Positions 35,649 through 49,728 of a stretch of DNA of 64,000 bases are shown piece by piece. The notes under the pieces were generated by a model. The model saw only the letters and a list, made by a program, of their open reading frames with translations, did no database searches and had not been told where the DNA came from. The stretch is from Tetragonia tetragonoides (taxonomy: Eukaryota > Streptophyta > Magnoliopsida > Caryophyllales > Aizoaceae). The position numbers and the translations under genes are program-made. Numbering within the stretch: position 1 is the stretch's first letter; every line of letters begins with the position of its first letter. The stretch is from positions 498,501 through 562,500 of the forward strand of contig CM076150.1 of assembly GCA_038025085.1 (NCBI GenBank), read 5' to 3'.

Positions 35649-38040
35649 ATGGCTGATCTCTCAGCATTTCCGGATACAAGAAAGGCCATGACTTGTGCTT
35701 TTGTGTTCATGTTAGCTTTCATTCCCTGTTCTCTTTTCATTCTCTTCCACCCAGCTGGTCTCTCTTCTTCTTCTTCCCCATCGTTTCTTAGAAATTTTGT
35801 TAATCTCAAACACCCATCTTTTATTTCCTCTAATAATGTCTCTAGTGTTGATGTGCCAAAGTCTAATTTAACCCAAGTTGTTTCTCCAGTCTTGGTCAAT
35901 AATACCAAGAGCAGTGCCAATTATACTAACCAAAACATAATTAATAAGCAATTAGGAAATCATTTTAATACACATCAGTCACACTCTTCCACAGTTAAAG
36001 GGTCTTCGAAGAATGTTTCTTCTGATAGTGGTACCTCGAAGAAAGTGCCCTCTAAATCGCAATCTTCCAGTATCAGGGGTAATAGTAAAGTGCGTAACAG
36101 AAAGAAACAAGGGGATGAATTATATGAATCAATGCTGCATTGCAATATATTTGATGGAAAATGGGTTAGGGATGATTCATACCCTCTTTATGCACCTGGG
36201 TCTTGCCCTCACATTGATGAGCCCTTCAATTGTTTCCTCAATGGTAGGCCTGATAATGGCTATGAGAAGTACAGATGGCAGCCTTATGGGTGCAACATTC
36301 CAAGGTATGTTGCAAAGTTATCTTCTTTTTCAGTTATAATAAGTTCATTGTACTTTGGGTTTGATTCAAGGGATTTATCAAATTTTCTGCTGTATTTGAG
36401 TCTTCTGCTCTGTTTTAGTTAAACTGGTTTAAGACAAATTTATGTTGCAGATTGAACGGTACCCATATGTTGCAACTGTTGAGAGGGAAGCGTCTCGTTT
36501 TTGTTGGTGATTCGCTGAATAGGAATATGTGGGAGTCTCTTGTTTGTGTACTCAGGAATTCGGTGGACGACAAGAGCAGGGTTTTTGAAGCCTCTGGTAG
36601 ACTTGAATTTCGCACTGAGACCTCTTACTCCTTTATATTCAAAGTAATGCTTCATTATATAATTGTTTGCTCATAAATAAGCAATTCTATTCAATTAATA
36701 GCAAATACTCTACTCACTGTTTAACATTGTCTGATTTAGCTGCATGACTTTTAATGTTTTGTTATATCATTCACTAGGACTATAACTGCTCTGTAGAGTT
36801 TTTTGGGACCCCGTTCTTGGTTCAAGAATGGGAAGTGCCCATTAAAAATGGGTCGAGAAAGGAGACACTGAGGCTTGATTTAGTTGAGAGCTCATCTGAT
36901 AAATACAAGGATGCAGATGTCCTGATCTTCAACACTGGACACTGGTGGACTCATGAGAAAACAGCTAAAGGGTTAGCCTTTTCTATTATTCCTGCATTCT
37001 GTTTTTCTCATTTGGATAGAAAGACTGAAACGAGGATATTGTCATATATGCAGTCAGGGTTACTATCAAGAAGGGAGTCACGTCCATGGTGAGTTGGATG
37101 CCCTCGAGGCTTTTCGGAGAGCTATGACAACCTGGTCAAGATGGGTGGATGTTAATGTGAATCCTACCAAAACACAAGTTTTCTTCAGGGGGTATTCTTC
37201 TTCTCACTTTGGGTAAGCTGAGGCATAGAAGGTTTTCAATATGAGTTTTCGGTGCAAATTTGTGGTAGTAGTTGCTCGACCTTAAAACTACTTAGTGCTT
37301 GGTACAAAAAAGGGTCTGTTCATTTCATCTTTGGTTTTGTTGCAATTAAGCTTAAACATATCTGCAAAGTTTTGTCCTAATTGCTACAAACGTGATAGAA
37401 TATACACAGAATTAGTAGGTTGTTGTGTCTGGTCCATTATTCGTGCTTGACTTTAAGATATTGCCGTCAAAATTAAAGGAAGCAATCATTAGTCATTTTC
37501 ATTTTTCATTTCTCAACTGAAAGTGCAGATAGTTGCTTATTAATTATTTACATTGATGTGTTTTTTTTTTCTCTGTTTGTAAGTAGTGTTCCCGTTAGTA
37601 ATTCGCAAGCTTTACCATTAGATTCACAATTGAAGCTTACAGTACCTTTCATGACTTGTAGAGGTGGAAAGTGGAACTCTGGTGGAACATGTGACAAGGA
37701 AACAAAACCATTCAAGAACGACACCTATCTAGAGAGTTATCCCGAAATGATGCAAATACTGGAGAATGTGATGAAGTGGATGAGAACTCCGGTTTTCTAT
37801 CTTAACATTACAAGATTGAGCGATTATCGAAAAGACGCCCATCCTGCAATTTATAGGGCACAACAGTTGACTGAAGAGGAGAGGGGTTCACCATTGAGAT
37901 ACCAAGACTGTTCTCATTGGTGCTTGCCTGGTGTTCCTGATACATGGAATGAGTTTGTGTATGCTCAACTCTTGATCAGACATTACCAGAAGCAACAACA
38001 AGATCAGCAACTTCAAAAAGAAAGCGGCAAAAGGGCATAG
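35649..38040 (+). CDS. Trichome birefringence-like (TBL) polysaccharide O-acetyltransferase
   Basis: Five exons (35649-36304, 36451-36643, 36778-36971, 37054-37212, 37662-38040) give 526 aa. It is a type II Golgi protein: a short cytosolic N-terminus, one membrane segment ([20 protein letters not shown], about residues 13-32) and a long Ser/Asn-rich stem to about residue 150. The TBL domain begins [20 protein letters not shown]. The catalytic GDS lies at 238-240 ([18 protein letters not shown]), and the DxxH pair at about 483-486 in [18 protein letters not shown]. Together these form the Ser-His-Asp triad of plant wall acetyltransferases. Other marks are [20 protein letters not shown] and [14 protein letters not shown]. 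Sequence style places it with the TBR/TBL1/TBL2/TBL4 branch, linked to pectin or xylan acetylation and secondary-wall cellulose. The exact member cannot be named by eye. Splice phases all agree. Confidence 0.93.
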
Positions 38041-38656
38041 GTAAATTAATAATGTAGAAAGCAGTTCATATTGTAGTCAATAGTAGTTAGCTTAGTAGGT
38101 AAATTTGTGTTATGTTATTCCAGAAGAGGCTATTTGCCAGAGATATGGATGGGACACACCGGAATCAGGCTGTGGTTTGTGAAAATTTTATGGGGATTGT
38201 GTCCAGAGATACATACTGTATCTTAATCTGAATTACTAACCATCTTTTTGTTGAGGGAAAATAATTAAGCATCTTTATATCTAGAGATGTGGTTTATTTT
38301 TTGTATAACTCAAGAGTTATGGTATGCCATCTTGCGAATTCTCGATCAACATCCTTTTAAGAGCCAGATGTGTCTAGAGTTGCCAAGCATTAGACGGTTG
38401 ATAGGGCTTTTACTTCTTTTGGGGGGAAAGGATTGTACTGCATCGTTCTTGCCTGTCTAGTATTCCTTTGAAATACCTTTCACTTTATTGTGTGGCTAAC
38501 CAGATAGAGATTGATAAGATCTTCTGTTTTCGATAATAATTTTATGGGATAAACTTGCATAACCTATTCACAAAATTACCTGCTGGGCTGCTGGCCATTA
38601 CTTATGAGTTATGAGTCTTATGACAAGTGCTTTTTAAATACTTGGGCAATTCAAAT
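38041..38656. other. TBL 3' UTR and downstream DNA
   Basis: 3' UTR of the TBL gene followed by AT-rich sequence. No gene was recognised. Confidence 0.5.
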
Positions 38657-38674
38657 ATGTGCACATGTAATTCT

Positions 38675-39366
38675 TTTTTTGAAGTAAAGAGAAATAGAGA
38701 ATTCATTCATTCATAAAAAGCCATCTGGCATCTACAACGGTGAATATCTCTAAACAAATCTAAATCTAACATAACCAATGCAAGTATAAATCTAATATAA
38801 CAAGATGAATATGATTTTCACTATCACTGCTTAAAATCGGTGTCTTGATCAGCTCCGTCGATAAGTTACTACCAATCCAAACATCACTGTTAGAAATCGG
38901 CGTCTTGATCAGCTTCGTCGATAATTGACAATGCCCTGATATAGCAAATTGACCATGCCCTGATATAGCAAAAAATATGCTATACAGTAAATGGGAGGCC
39001 ACCGCCTTTTCCCTACGATCGGAGGTAAGCACGAAACGTGCTGCAACTATTTGGAAGAACAAATCCCCTTGCCATAGTAGATTGAACTTGTCTTCTTGCT
39101 TCATCAAACAGAATCTAAAAAAAGAAATTCGACGACCTTCCAACAAACGCGGAGAGCTTCACAATCTCTCACCAAATGAGAGTTTATTACTAACCATTAA
39201 GAAAAACAAACTAAAAAACTAGATCGAACGCAAGAAATCAACAACGGAGGGGCTAACCACCGGCAAAATTTGCCGGTGGTAGCCCCAAGATGAGTCAAAG
39301 AGAAAGGGGGGCTAGGGTTTTTTTGGAGAGAGAAAAGAGGGAGAGTTGTATTGATGAATAATTTAG
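38675..39366 (-). mobile_element. LINE-like or non-autonomous retroposon with 18-bp target duplication
   Basis: A 692-bp insert flanked by ATGTGCACATGTAATTCT at 38657-38674 and 39367-39384. On the minus strand it starts with a CT-rich CCAAAAAAACCCTAGCCCC leader, typical of plant L1 5' UTRs. It ends ATGAATTCTCTATTTCTCTT followed by a poly-A tail against the left duplication. There is no reverse-transcriptase frame. A possible short frame of about 126 codons (38766-39146) has no known domain. Internal repeats occur (two copies of a CTTGATCAGCT-containing unit, two of CCCTGATATAGCAAA). Best described as an internally deleted LINE or a retroposon mobilised by one. Confidence 0.8.
39249..39286. 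repeat. 38-bp near-perfect inverted repeat
   Basis: The right arm TTTGCCGGTGGTAGCCCC is the reverse complement of the left arm except for one extra A. There is no loop to speak of. It sits near the 5' end of the retroposon transcript on the minus strand. Confidence 0.9.
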
Positions 39367-39384
39367 ATGTGCACATGTAATTCT

Positions 39385-40143
39385 AAAAGCTTTGTTTACA
39401 TGTCATATTTGTTTTTCTCTGCATCCTGCTGTCTGATCTGCACATTGCAGGTGGATTATTGCCCATTTCCAGAGTTTTCGTCAATTTTTGTTTTCGAGCT
39501 TTTTAAACTTGTGGTTGGTGTAAAATTTGACTCATGACCCTGAGTTGTGGTTGCATTCGAGTATCAAAATTGGGATGACATAATAAATTGGGATGACATA
39601 ATCATCTAAAACCGAAGGGCTCATGTCCTCATCTTTTGAAATATTTTCATCTTCTGGAGCTGATTACCCCCCAAAATGATCTCACCCAGTTGGTTATATA
39701 TACAATTTCATCATAATCTAGCTCTATGATGATATGTGTATTGATTTACTAAATATTTTGGTATTGCTTGTTATGTTGAATGCCAGTGTGATCATACTAT
39801 TTCAATTTGACGTTGCTTGAGTACTCTTTCCTCTGGAGTGTACAGTTTGCTTATATTGGTACTGATTTTTCTCTCTGCTTGCTTGACATTACCTATCATG
39901 AATCAGACAGATATTACATTGATGTTTTGATTTATTGCAATGTTCATCTCAGGATACAGAAATATAGTGGTAGTGTGGTGCTCTGTTTGTGAGATGTACA
40001 GTTCTAGAACCATATGATTTCTAAACCTTATATTGGTGTGTTTCAGTCAACAATACAATTATTCAGCTTTCTAACTATTGCTTGCTTAGTATTTATTTGG
40101 TCTATCTATTGATGCTTTTTACATAATCGGGTAAGATTGCGAC
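39385..40143. other. Intergenic DNA downstream of the peroxidase gene
   Basis: AT-rich sequence, probably including the 3' UTR of the minus-strand peroxidase. No gene was recognised. Confidence 0.5.
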
Positions 40144-41580
<1,437 letters not shown>

Positions 41581-41712
41581 TTATTAGACTATTACTATAG
41601 CTTATACTGTGATGACAAACAAACTAAACACAGCTTCGCTAACAATCCTATGTGAGCTGAATAAACCGATAATAATGCTGATGAGTAGTATGTTCTTGTG
41701 ATCATTCAACCA

Positions 41713-41722
41713 GTATTTATAA
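41713..41722 (-). promoter_or_regulatory. TATA box of the peroxidase gene
   Basis: On the minus strand CATTATAAATACTGG lies about 145 bp upstream of the ATG. Confidence 0.5.
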
Positions 41723-43848
41723 TGAACCAGATTATGAAAACATTCTCTTCAAATATATTTTTTTCTTATGGTTTCGTGGCATACTTTGCTGTTTAAGTGG
41801 CTGTGACGTATGGCGGCTGTAGCAATGTTTAATTTGTTATAATCCTGTAGTGAACCTCTCTAAGTTGGTTAAGTATTTTACATATTTCATGTGCTTCTGT
41901 TTCAGCATAATGCAAGTTAATATCAATGTTAATCTGACAGGTTTTTATTATATTACCGACCCTTTGATCGAATTGGAGAAAGCTGCTAGAGTGGTGGCTC
42001 TTGTGGTGGTGGCCTTGGTGGAATCATACTCATCCCATTCACATTACCTATTTCAGTTTGTATGCCAACCCAAAAAGAAAAAAAGAAAAAAAAAAGGTGT
42101 TAGCTCACCGGTAAACAAGTTGCAACTTGTACATCAGGTCATGGTTCAAACCTCCTGGGAAGAATTAAATTCCCCGAGGCCGTGCGTTAGGAGGTGCCCT
42201 TTAACGTGCACTTAATTAGTAATATAATGAATAAGGATTGAAATAGCTGTGTTTCCCTTAGCTTGAGCTTTGAGGAACATAGTTGACTATATATAAATAT
42301 GCAACAAAACATGTAGCATGCACACAGTAATACAGTATTATATATCTTTTTGGATATACATAATTTCTACAGTAGCTTTCAAGAATATTTATCAGTTGAA
42401 ATAACTTTAAAAAGTACAAAATATTTCAAGTGGGTTATAACAAATTTGAAGTACAAATACATTGCGTTAAGAGCTTTTTTTTTTTTTAAAATTAATGATT
42501 CAGAAATATGAACTCAGATAGTGATTTTGGTTGCGTAGTGCACAAATGGCGAGCCGCAACAATTAATTTATTACTCTAGTGATAGCACATCACACAGCAT
42601 ATTTGGATTTGCAACTTGAAAAGTCCCACATCGACAAGATAAACAAGAGACATTGCGTTGATAAACTAGGAGAGAGACAGCAAAAAAGCAACAGTGGGGG
42701 GCGGAGGAGTGGATGGTCAGACATGTTTCACGAAACTTATTGTGCCATAGTGGCAGATACCCCGAACCCTAAAATATCTGGCTTGGATCCAGTTTCATAA
42801 TAAAACAATTTGAAGGGGTCGTTTGTAACAGTTTGTTTCCCCCTTGAAGGGTGTATTTGCCCCGAAACAAAGAAAAACTTGCCCCTTTGTCTGAACCCAC
42901 CAACGTTAGGAGAGAGCCTTGTAGGGCAGTTCGACCTGCCCACTTGTGTTGCGGTCACTGGTTCCTCGCCTCTCCCCACGCTCCCATTTTTATATTTGTT
43001 TTGCTATCTGATCGTTACATTCAGAAGTTTTCATCGCTAGAGTTTTGACCAATACATAAGGAAGGGTTAGGATAGGGTGGTGGTTAAGGGGACGGATGGA
43101 CGATTGATGTTATCGTAAAGTTAGAGCATGATGAAATTGTTAGGGGGTGGATGGATCGGAGTAATAGATTGGCGACATCATTCTGAGAAGATGCATGTTG
43201 TTGTCCAGAGTTTGAAAATATTTCTTTAATTTGTTTGAAGCAAGTACTTCCTCCTTCATAATTTAATTTTGGATTTTGTAAACTAATTCTCTAATTCATT
43301 AAGCATATACAGTTGAGATAATTTAATCAATTCGATGATCAATCGCTACAATTCATTATTATAGTACACTGCTTTATAGTAATTGTTGATTATTGTAGAC
43401 TTTTTAAAATCACAAATTCGAGTCTTCTAAGTTTTCGAAGAGTAAGTCTTGTATGGAATTAATTCATAGAAAAATAGAGTTACTGTTGAATTATAGGAGT
43501 CACTTATTATGAGCCATGAGTCCATGACCCTTGTTTCACCAAAGAGTGATCCTCGTCTACAATCAGTGTATCTTAAACAAGTTTTTGTGATTTCCGAATA
43601 TTTAATAGACAAAAAAGAAAAGAAAAAAAAATAAACACTGCTGCCACCCTGGAAGGATAAGTGCTTACATGTTTGATTCACAACATGCCACCTGGCAATA
43701 ACGAATACAAAGTAGAATAATGGTTGATGTTCATTTCCCTCCACAACCACAAAGCAAAACTGCTTCAAGTTAAGCCAGAAAAGTGAAAGCTACCAACGAA
43801 CACTGGAACGTTGGAGATATTTCACCCTTCTCTCTCTCTCTCTCTCCT
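41723..43848. other. Divergent upstream region between the peroxidase and PAP12 genes
   Basis: Contains a SINE at 42095-42202 and a snRNA-type USE-like motif at 42625. A CT run at 43831-43846 lies directly before the fibrillin start. No protein gene was recognised. Confidence 0.5.
42095..42202 (+). mobile_element. tRNA-derived SINE
   Basis: A-box-like TTAGCTCACCGGTAAACAAG and B-box-like GTCATGGTTCAAACC lie about 35 bp apart, and the element ends TTAGGAGGTGCCCTTTA. Same family as the copy at 10225-10341. The usual A-rich tail is poorly preserved. Confidence 0.55.
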
Positions 43849-46800
43849 ATGATTGGAATTACAATTACAATGTCCACTGAAATCACAGCATTAGGGTTTC
43901 AATTAAGCCAATTCCCACTTTTCTCATCCCCCTCAAAGCGAAACCCTTGCAATTCCCTTTCCTGTAATCACAGTATTTCCATTCGCAGAAACCCTAATTT
44001 TCGCGTTTATTCATCATCATCATCTCTCACAAACAAAGCAGATCAACAAGTGATTAATACTAGTACCACTAAATTCACTCAAGATGAAAATCGTCTCATT
44101 GATGCTCTTATCGGCATTCAAGGACGTGGTCGCTCTGCTTCACCCCAGCAAATCAAGGTTTTTTTTTGTTTCATCTCTTTCTCTTTCTTTAAGTTGATTT
44201 ATTCGGGTTGTTAATTCCGAAAACAAAAAAATAAATTAAATACAGGAAGTGGAGCGTGCTGTGCAAGTTCTAGAAGATGTAAAAGGCGTTTCTCATCCGG
44301 TTAGTGAACTGTGTTTTCCAATTACTTTGTTGATTTCCGTTATTATTATTCATTTGTTTACCATATAAATTCTGGGATTACCATTTTAGTTGCATGATGT
44401 TTTAATGTTAATGGTCTGTAACAAATATTATCCTGAATGAAATGCTTGATTTCTTATGTGCCTTGTTCCAAAGGGTTGGGAATTGGGATGTGTACAATTT
44501 TGCAAGAGCATCTGGGTTTTGCATTAAGAAATTATAAGATGTATACCAGACATCTAAGGTCATGGATCCTATATGCCATATGGGGAAAATTTCTTGTTTT
44601 AAAGCCTTAAGAACTCTGAATTCTTGGACTAGTTGACAACGATTTCATATGGGTTTGGATCCGAGGGTTGGTTCTGAGTCTTCTGACTATATTCAATTAT
44701 TTCCAACCAGTTATGGCAACTCCATATATTATACGTGTCATATTATATCTAAGTGTGTGAGTGTCAGACACGAGTACTTTCAGTTGGAGTGAAAAATCCG
44801 AATAAGGTACTTATTTCCATGGTTTAAATCGCTTGTGGGTCTCATTCTATTCATTTGGTTAATATGGATGACTTATGCCAACTGTTCCATTGTAGAAGAG
44901 AATCAATATAGCAAATGTGATTAGTTTGCACAAATGCTGTATATCCTTTTCGATAGGAGTTGATTTCGTCACTGTTGCTTGTCATGCAGCGAATTTTGGC
45001 ACCCTTGTTTGATCGTTTTGGTAGCTGCTGTTTGGTAGCCTAGGCCTTTCATTTATTTATTTATTTTTTTTTACATAACATGGGTGTCCAAGCTTTGCTT
45101 GACTAATCCCGTGGGCCCTGAAGTTGGTAGCCTAGGCCTTTCATTATGTTCGGTTGTACTTGTTTTGTATAACAATTATGAGTCTCTGACTCATTTACCT
45201 GTTGATTTGTTCAGACAAATTCTAATTTGATTGAAGGTCGGTGGCAGTTGATGTTCACCACAAGACCTGGGACAGCTTCTCCAATTCAGGTTCTTATCAG
45301 TATTTATCTCCATGACATCTATATGAGCTTAGATTCACAGTTCTGCTTCTGCAACTCCTTATTCTGCATATATGCATAACAATTGGGTGCGGCATGAGAT
45401 TATCTTTATAACTCCCTGAGTGGCCATCCTGAACTCATTTATTCTGTTTTTAGACAATTGTTACGAAAAAAAGGAGAGGCACTTGTTACTACATTTACTA
45501 TTAATGTTTTGTCAACTTTCTCATTTTGATTTTTGTGTACCTCTCTAAGCTTTTCTTGAGAATGAGTAAAACCTTATTGGGGGGAGAGCGAGTGAGTGCT
45601 TAGATGTTTTCACCATCATGAATGTTCTTGTTAATGTTAGATGATTTCTCAATCACAGAACCCTCTCTGATTTTGCACACCACCAGTGCATTTCCTGCAG
45701 AAAGTGATTAACAATATTCTGTAATAATACCATATTATGTGCTTGGATTACAGAGAACATTTGTAGGAGTTGATTTGTTCAGTGTATTTCAAGAGGTATA
45801 CCTACAAACAGATGATCCACGGGTGTCCAATATTGTCAAATTCTCAGATGCTGTAGGTGAGCTTAAAGTAGAGGTAAGCTTTACTCGTCTTTCCGAAATA
45901 TAGTTACTAGGAAGTTTTCAGTAGCCAAACTTAAGGCAGCTACTTTCAAGTATTCAGCAACTGGGTTACTATCCACACCCACCACCGCCCCCGCATCCGT
46001 AGTCCCTACTCCCCCCGCCCCTCCAGAAAAAGAAGACAGAAAAAAGAGCCTTTGGACAACTAAAATACTAATATGTTTCCATCTGTTTATACAGGCTGTG
46101 GCATCTGTTAAGGATGGAAAACGAATTCTTTTTCAGTTTGATAGAGCTGCCTTTTCTTTCAAATTTTTGCCGTTTAAGGTTCCTTACCCGGTGCCATTTA
46201 GGCTACTTGGAGAAGAAGCAAAAGGTTGGTTGGACACCACATATTTGTCAAGTTCTGGAAACATCCGTGTCTCAAGGGGGAATAAGGTATAGTCCACCGT
46301 GATCTTTGTCATCTTTTTTTTTTTTTTTTTTCATTTTTTTCTTTGATCATGAAGTGAACATTATGTTGTAATAAACGGAATAGTAACAAATTGATGGCCA
46401 GTTGCATCATTGGAAAAATGAAGGATTAAGGACTTCCTTTACTATGCTATAGTGCAGGGCACCACATTTGTGCTCCAGAAGGTAACTGAACCAAGGCAAG
46501 AACTGCTTTTGGCGATTTCAACTGGAACTGGAGTCGTGGAGGTAAGTTTTCTATTGGAATGTTTGGAGTCAGGCATGCAACGTATATATATTATAGTATA
46601 ACCTTTTACACATGTGTACCCATGACATTGATGTGCATCTTATTCAGGCAATTGATAAGCTTATTTCCTCAACTCAAGATAGAGATGACGAACCTCAGCT
46701 TCTGAAGGGAGAATGGAAGATGCTTTGGAGTTCACAGGTTTGGAGCTTGTCAGAACTTGAAGAAAGATAAGACGTTCTTAGATATCTGTCTTACAGTCCA

Positions 46801-48169
46801 TGTTGCCATAATGTTTGGTGACAAATAGTCGAGTGTAATTATAATAATCCATAGCTCTCTTCTAGCTCTTATGTCTTCAATGTTGGAAACTGTCTAGCAT
46901 TACTGGGTTCATCTGTTCTTTATACTGTTTTGCTTATATCGATGCCAAATTTTGTCCTAATTTAGGTGGAGACAGACAGCTGGTTGGAGAACGCAGCCAA
47001 TGGTCTCATGGGCACACAGGTCTGTTTGTAACGAGTGCTGGTACTTCGACATCTTGATCTTATTGTGCTGTGTATTTTAATTATCTTTCCTGATATCTAT
47101 TATAGGTAATCAAGACAGATGGTCAGCTGAGGTTTTTGGTTGACATTGTGCTTGGCTTCAGATTCTCCATGAGTGGCACATATCAGTATGTCCTGTTCCC
47201 CATATAAGTTTTAATTAGCAATTAGATTTAAGAAGTGAAAAAGACATTTTCCCATGCATTAGACTTGCTCTTCCATTCTTTCGTATGAGGCATTATAAGT
47301 AATACAGTACCATTTAGCATATCTTCTATTCACAGTTGATCATTTTTAGGTTTACAAATATTTTAAGACATCCATTTGATGCTGTCAATTCCCTGAAAAA
47401 TAATAAATGTGTGGACGGGAAACACCGAAACAACCTTTCTGCTACGCGACTAGTTAGGGCCTTAGGGGTAAGGCTGCGTACATCTGGATGTCTCAAGACC
47501 CTGCCCTCGGCTAGATATACTGATGTTGTTGTCAGGAGGGAAGATTTACACGAGAAAATGCATTAGTAGGAGATGAAATAGTGGTTTTTGTTCTTGTGTC
47601 TACATAGAGGATTGTGTTTATCAGAAACCAATTAGGCAAATAAATTCCTGCTTGTTCATTGTTAATATAGTTTTTGGTTGCTAGCCCCTAGCTTAGGCTG
47701 CATGAGAAAATACTATATGGAGGTAGGCATTGTTTGCAAATGGAGATTGGAGAACATTTAGAATAAGTTCCCATGACCCCATCTTATTGCTTGTCCCTTT
47801 TCCTTTGCATTTGCATTTACATTCTATAAATGCTTTCATTTTGTAGCAGTTCAAGGTTTGCTAAACTTTAACACTGCTCTGTGATAATGTTAACAGGAAA
47901 ATTGGCAATAGGAGATATGATGTCAAAATGGATGATGCAGCTATTGTGGCTGGTTCAGTTGGACTTCCAGTTAATTTGGAAAGAAGTTTCAACCTAGAGC
48001 TTTTGTGAGATATCTACCCTCTATTTTGCAGAAAAGATTACCGGTATTCATTTCTCTAATATTCCTCCTAACCCCAACCTTATGTTGCAGGTATACTGAT
48101 GAGAAGATCAGAATAACCCGAGGATACAATAATATCATGTTTGTTCACTTGTGCACGGACAGGTTGTAG
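43849..48169 (+). CDS. PAP12: Plastid-lipid-associated protein 12 (fibrillin family), chloroplastic
   Basis: Eleven exons (43849-44157, 44246-44299, 45215-45289, 45754-45873, 46095-46286, 46458-46541, 46648-46737, 46966-47019, 47106-47185, 47897-48004, 48091-48169) give 414 aa, close to the roughly 409 aa of the Arabidopsis protein. The first 70 residues are Ser/Asn/Arg rich (LFSSPSKRNPCNSLSCNHSI), a chloroplast transit peptide. Two PAP_fibrillin-like parts follow: EGRWQLMFTTRPGTASPIQR with VGVDLFSVFQEVYLQ, and LLKGEWKMLWSSQVETDSWL with IRITRGYNNIMFVHL. Fibrillins bind lipids at thylakoids and plastoglobules; the precise role of this member is little known. An alternative in-frame start is ATG 43870 (407 aa). 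Introns carry an Au-type SINE (47.4 kb) and a 70-bp SINE end (45.05 kb). Confidence 0.92.
45054..45123 (-). mobile_element. 5'-truncated SINE with 22-bp target duplication in PAP12 intron 2
   Basis: The 70-bp insert lies between identical 22-bp copies at 45032-45053 and 45124-45145 (core GGTAGCCTAGGCCTTTC). On the minus strand it reads GGGCCCACGGGATTAGTCAA ... ACCCATGTTATG and then a poly-A tail, the same 3' end as at 575-650. Confidence 0.88.
47413..47540 (+). mobile_element. Au/TS-type SINE in PAP12 intron 9
   Basis: GGGAAACACCG, then GGGGTAAGGCTGCGTACATC, AGACCCTGCC and GATATACTG leading to a GTTGTTGT tail follow the Au SINE order. It is diverged. Confidence 0.65.
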
Positions 48170-49344
48170 GAAGAGTTTTATTGCACGCACTGTAAATGGA
48201 CACTAAGAAGTTCCACTGAACTTCCTGCTCATCTGGAAATATTGCAATATAGCCTATTATTGTAATGCTGTCAATAGAAGTTTTGGTCGATTTGTTTGGC
48301 TTGTATAATTGAGCAAGTTACTGATACAGACTACAAGGACACCGGTGAAGTGATGGGCCTCTGCCCTCTGGTGTCAGGATTAGTTCTACGACTCGAGCTG
48401 TGAGGAATTGAGGCCGCTTGAGCTACAGTATGAATGAAGTCTCAAGGGTTGGGGTCAGGCAAAAGCCTTTTGGTAATTATAGTTATAGTCTATGGGGATC
48501 ATAAGCTCAAGTTGAAGGCTTTTCTATATTCAGTACATTCTCTGTTGTCTATGGGGGGCAACCTTATTACTAAAAAGTACGTTTATACCCCAGGCAGGAG
48601 CACTAGCTTACCTGTACTGATATACGTAGGGTGGAGGGAATCGAACTCGGGTGAAGACTTATACCATTTACCCAAGCAATGATTCATAAAAAAATTAAAA
48701 ATTAAAACCGTGTATTTATACCAATGTGTGTGGACTTTGAAAAAAAGAAATTACAAAAACTATATTTAGGTTTTATTGTTAAAAATCACCACTTTAAAAA
48801 GTAACTGTTATCTTGTACTAAGAAGGTTCTTCATTTTGGTAGCTACATGACTCATGAGGTCATTTATCTGTGAAATAGACGCTTGAAATGGTTTAAAAAA
48901 AAATAAAATAAAATCCCACATGAGTATCCCAAGTTATTTAGAAGTTAGAACTCCTGAATTTTTTGTGACTTGAGTAACCGATAATCAAAATTAAGAATTC
49001 CGAAAGTAAGTGATCTTTTGAAAATTTATACTAGGGTGGTTGCAAATAACAAAGATATTTAACTAATATGTGAATCAAGTGGTAAAGAGATTAAGGTTTA
49101 TTAAATGAGATGAAACGTTTGAAGTTTGAATCTTATAGAAGTTCTAACTCCCTCAAAGATTACTAGAAATTAATAGTTGAGAAAATTAGTATGTGAAGCA
49201 ATTTTATTTTTGTTATTCTGTCATTTTTTTGAGTGAGTGAAACAAATTTATTTATTTGTGCGTTGATTTGTGACAAATTTTGTTAATTCCGTTTCATTGA
49301 AAGTAATGCCGTTTCACTGAAAGTCACAGAAAGACCATTCTGTA

Positions 49345-49348
<4 letters not shown>

Positions 49349-49378
<30 letters not shown>
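49349..49378. repeat. Poly-T tract
   Basis: An uninterrupted run of about 30 T, possibly the A tail of an old minus-strand retroposon or an assembly-sensitive homopolymer. Confidence 0.85.
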
Positions 49379-49380
<2 letters not shown>

Positions 49381-49502
49381 GAAGATAATTTGTTTGCCCT
49401 TGCGCGGGACTTGAGACGTGAAATCAGACTTGCAAAGGCGGAGAAGGGTGGTGATTACTTGCCAATTGCCATTCAATTGGCCTTGATTCAATCACGGTAA
49501 AC

Positions 49503-49527
49503 CCTCTCTCTCTCTCTCTCTCTCTCT
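49503..49527. repeat. (CT)n microsatellite in presumed 5' leader
   Basis: A CT dinucleotide run about 200 bp before ATG 49729. Confidence 0.9.
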
Positions 49528-49728
49528 AATTCTCTGCTACATTACTCTTTCAACTTTGCGAAACAGATTAGGGTGAATTGTGTGTCAATTTGAGACAAAA
49601 TCAGTCCATGGATACTAGGGTTTCTGGGTTTTGGGATTTGCTATTTCTCTCTCCACCAAGTTGAGCACTCACTTGACTAACTCAACTTTATATTTTTCAT
49701 CTACAGAGAAGAGAAGACGATAATCACA

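Larger units (their letters stand above)
48170..49728. other. PAP12 3' region and upstream region of the next gene
   Basis: 3' UTR and AT-rich intergenic DNA. A B-box-like GGAATCGAACTCGGG is at about 48638. A long poly-T run lies at 49349-49378 and a (CT)n run at 49503-49527. No gene was recognised. Confidence 0.5.

Noticed and set aside
41850..42215. 121-codon frame upstream of the peroxidase
   Set aside because: It runs through an A-rich tract and a SINE and has no coding character.
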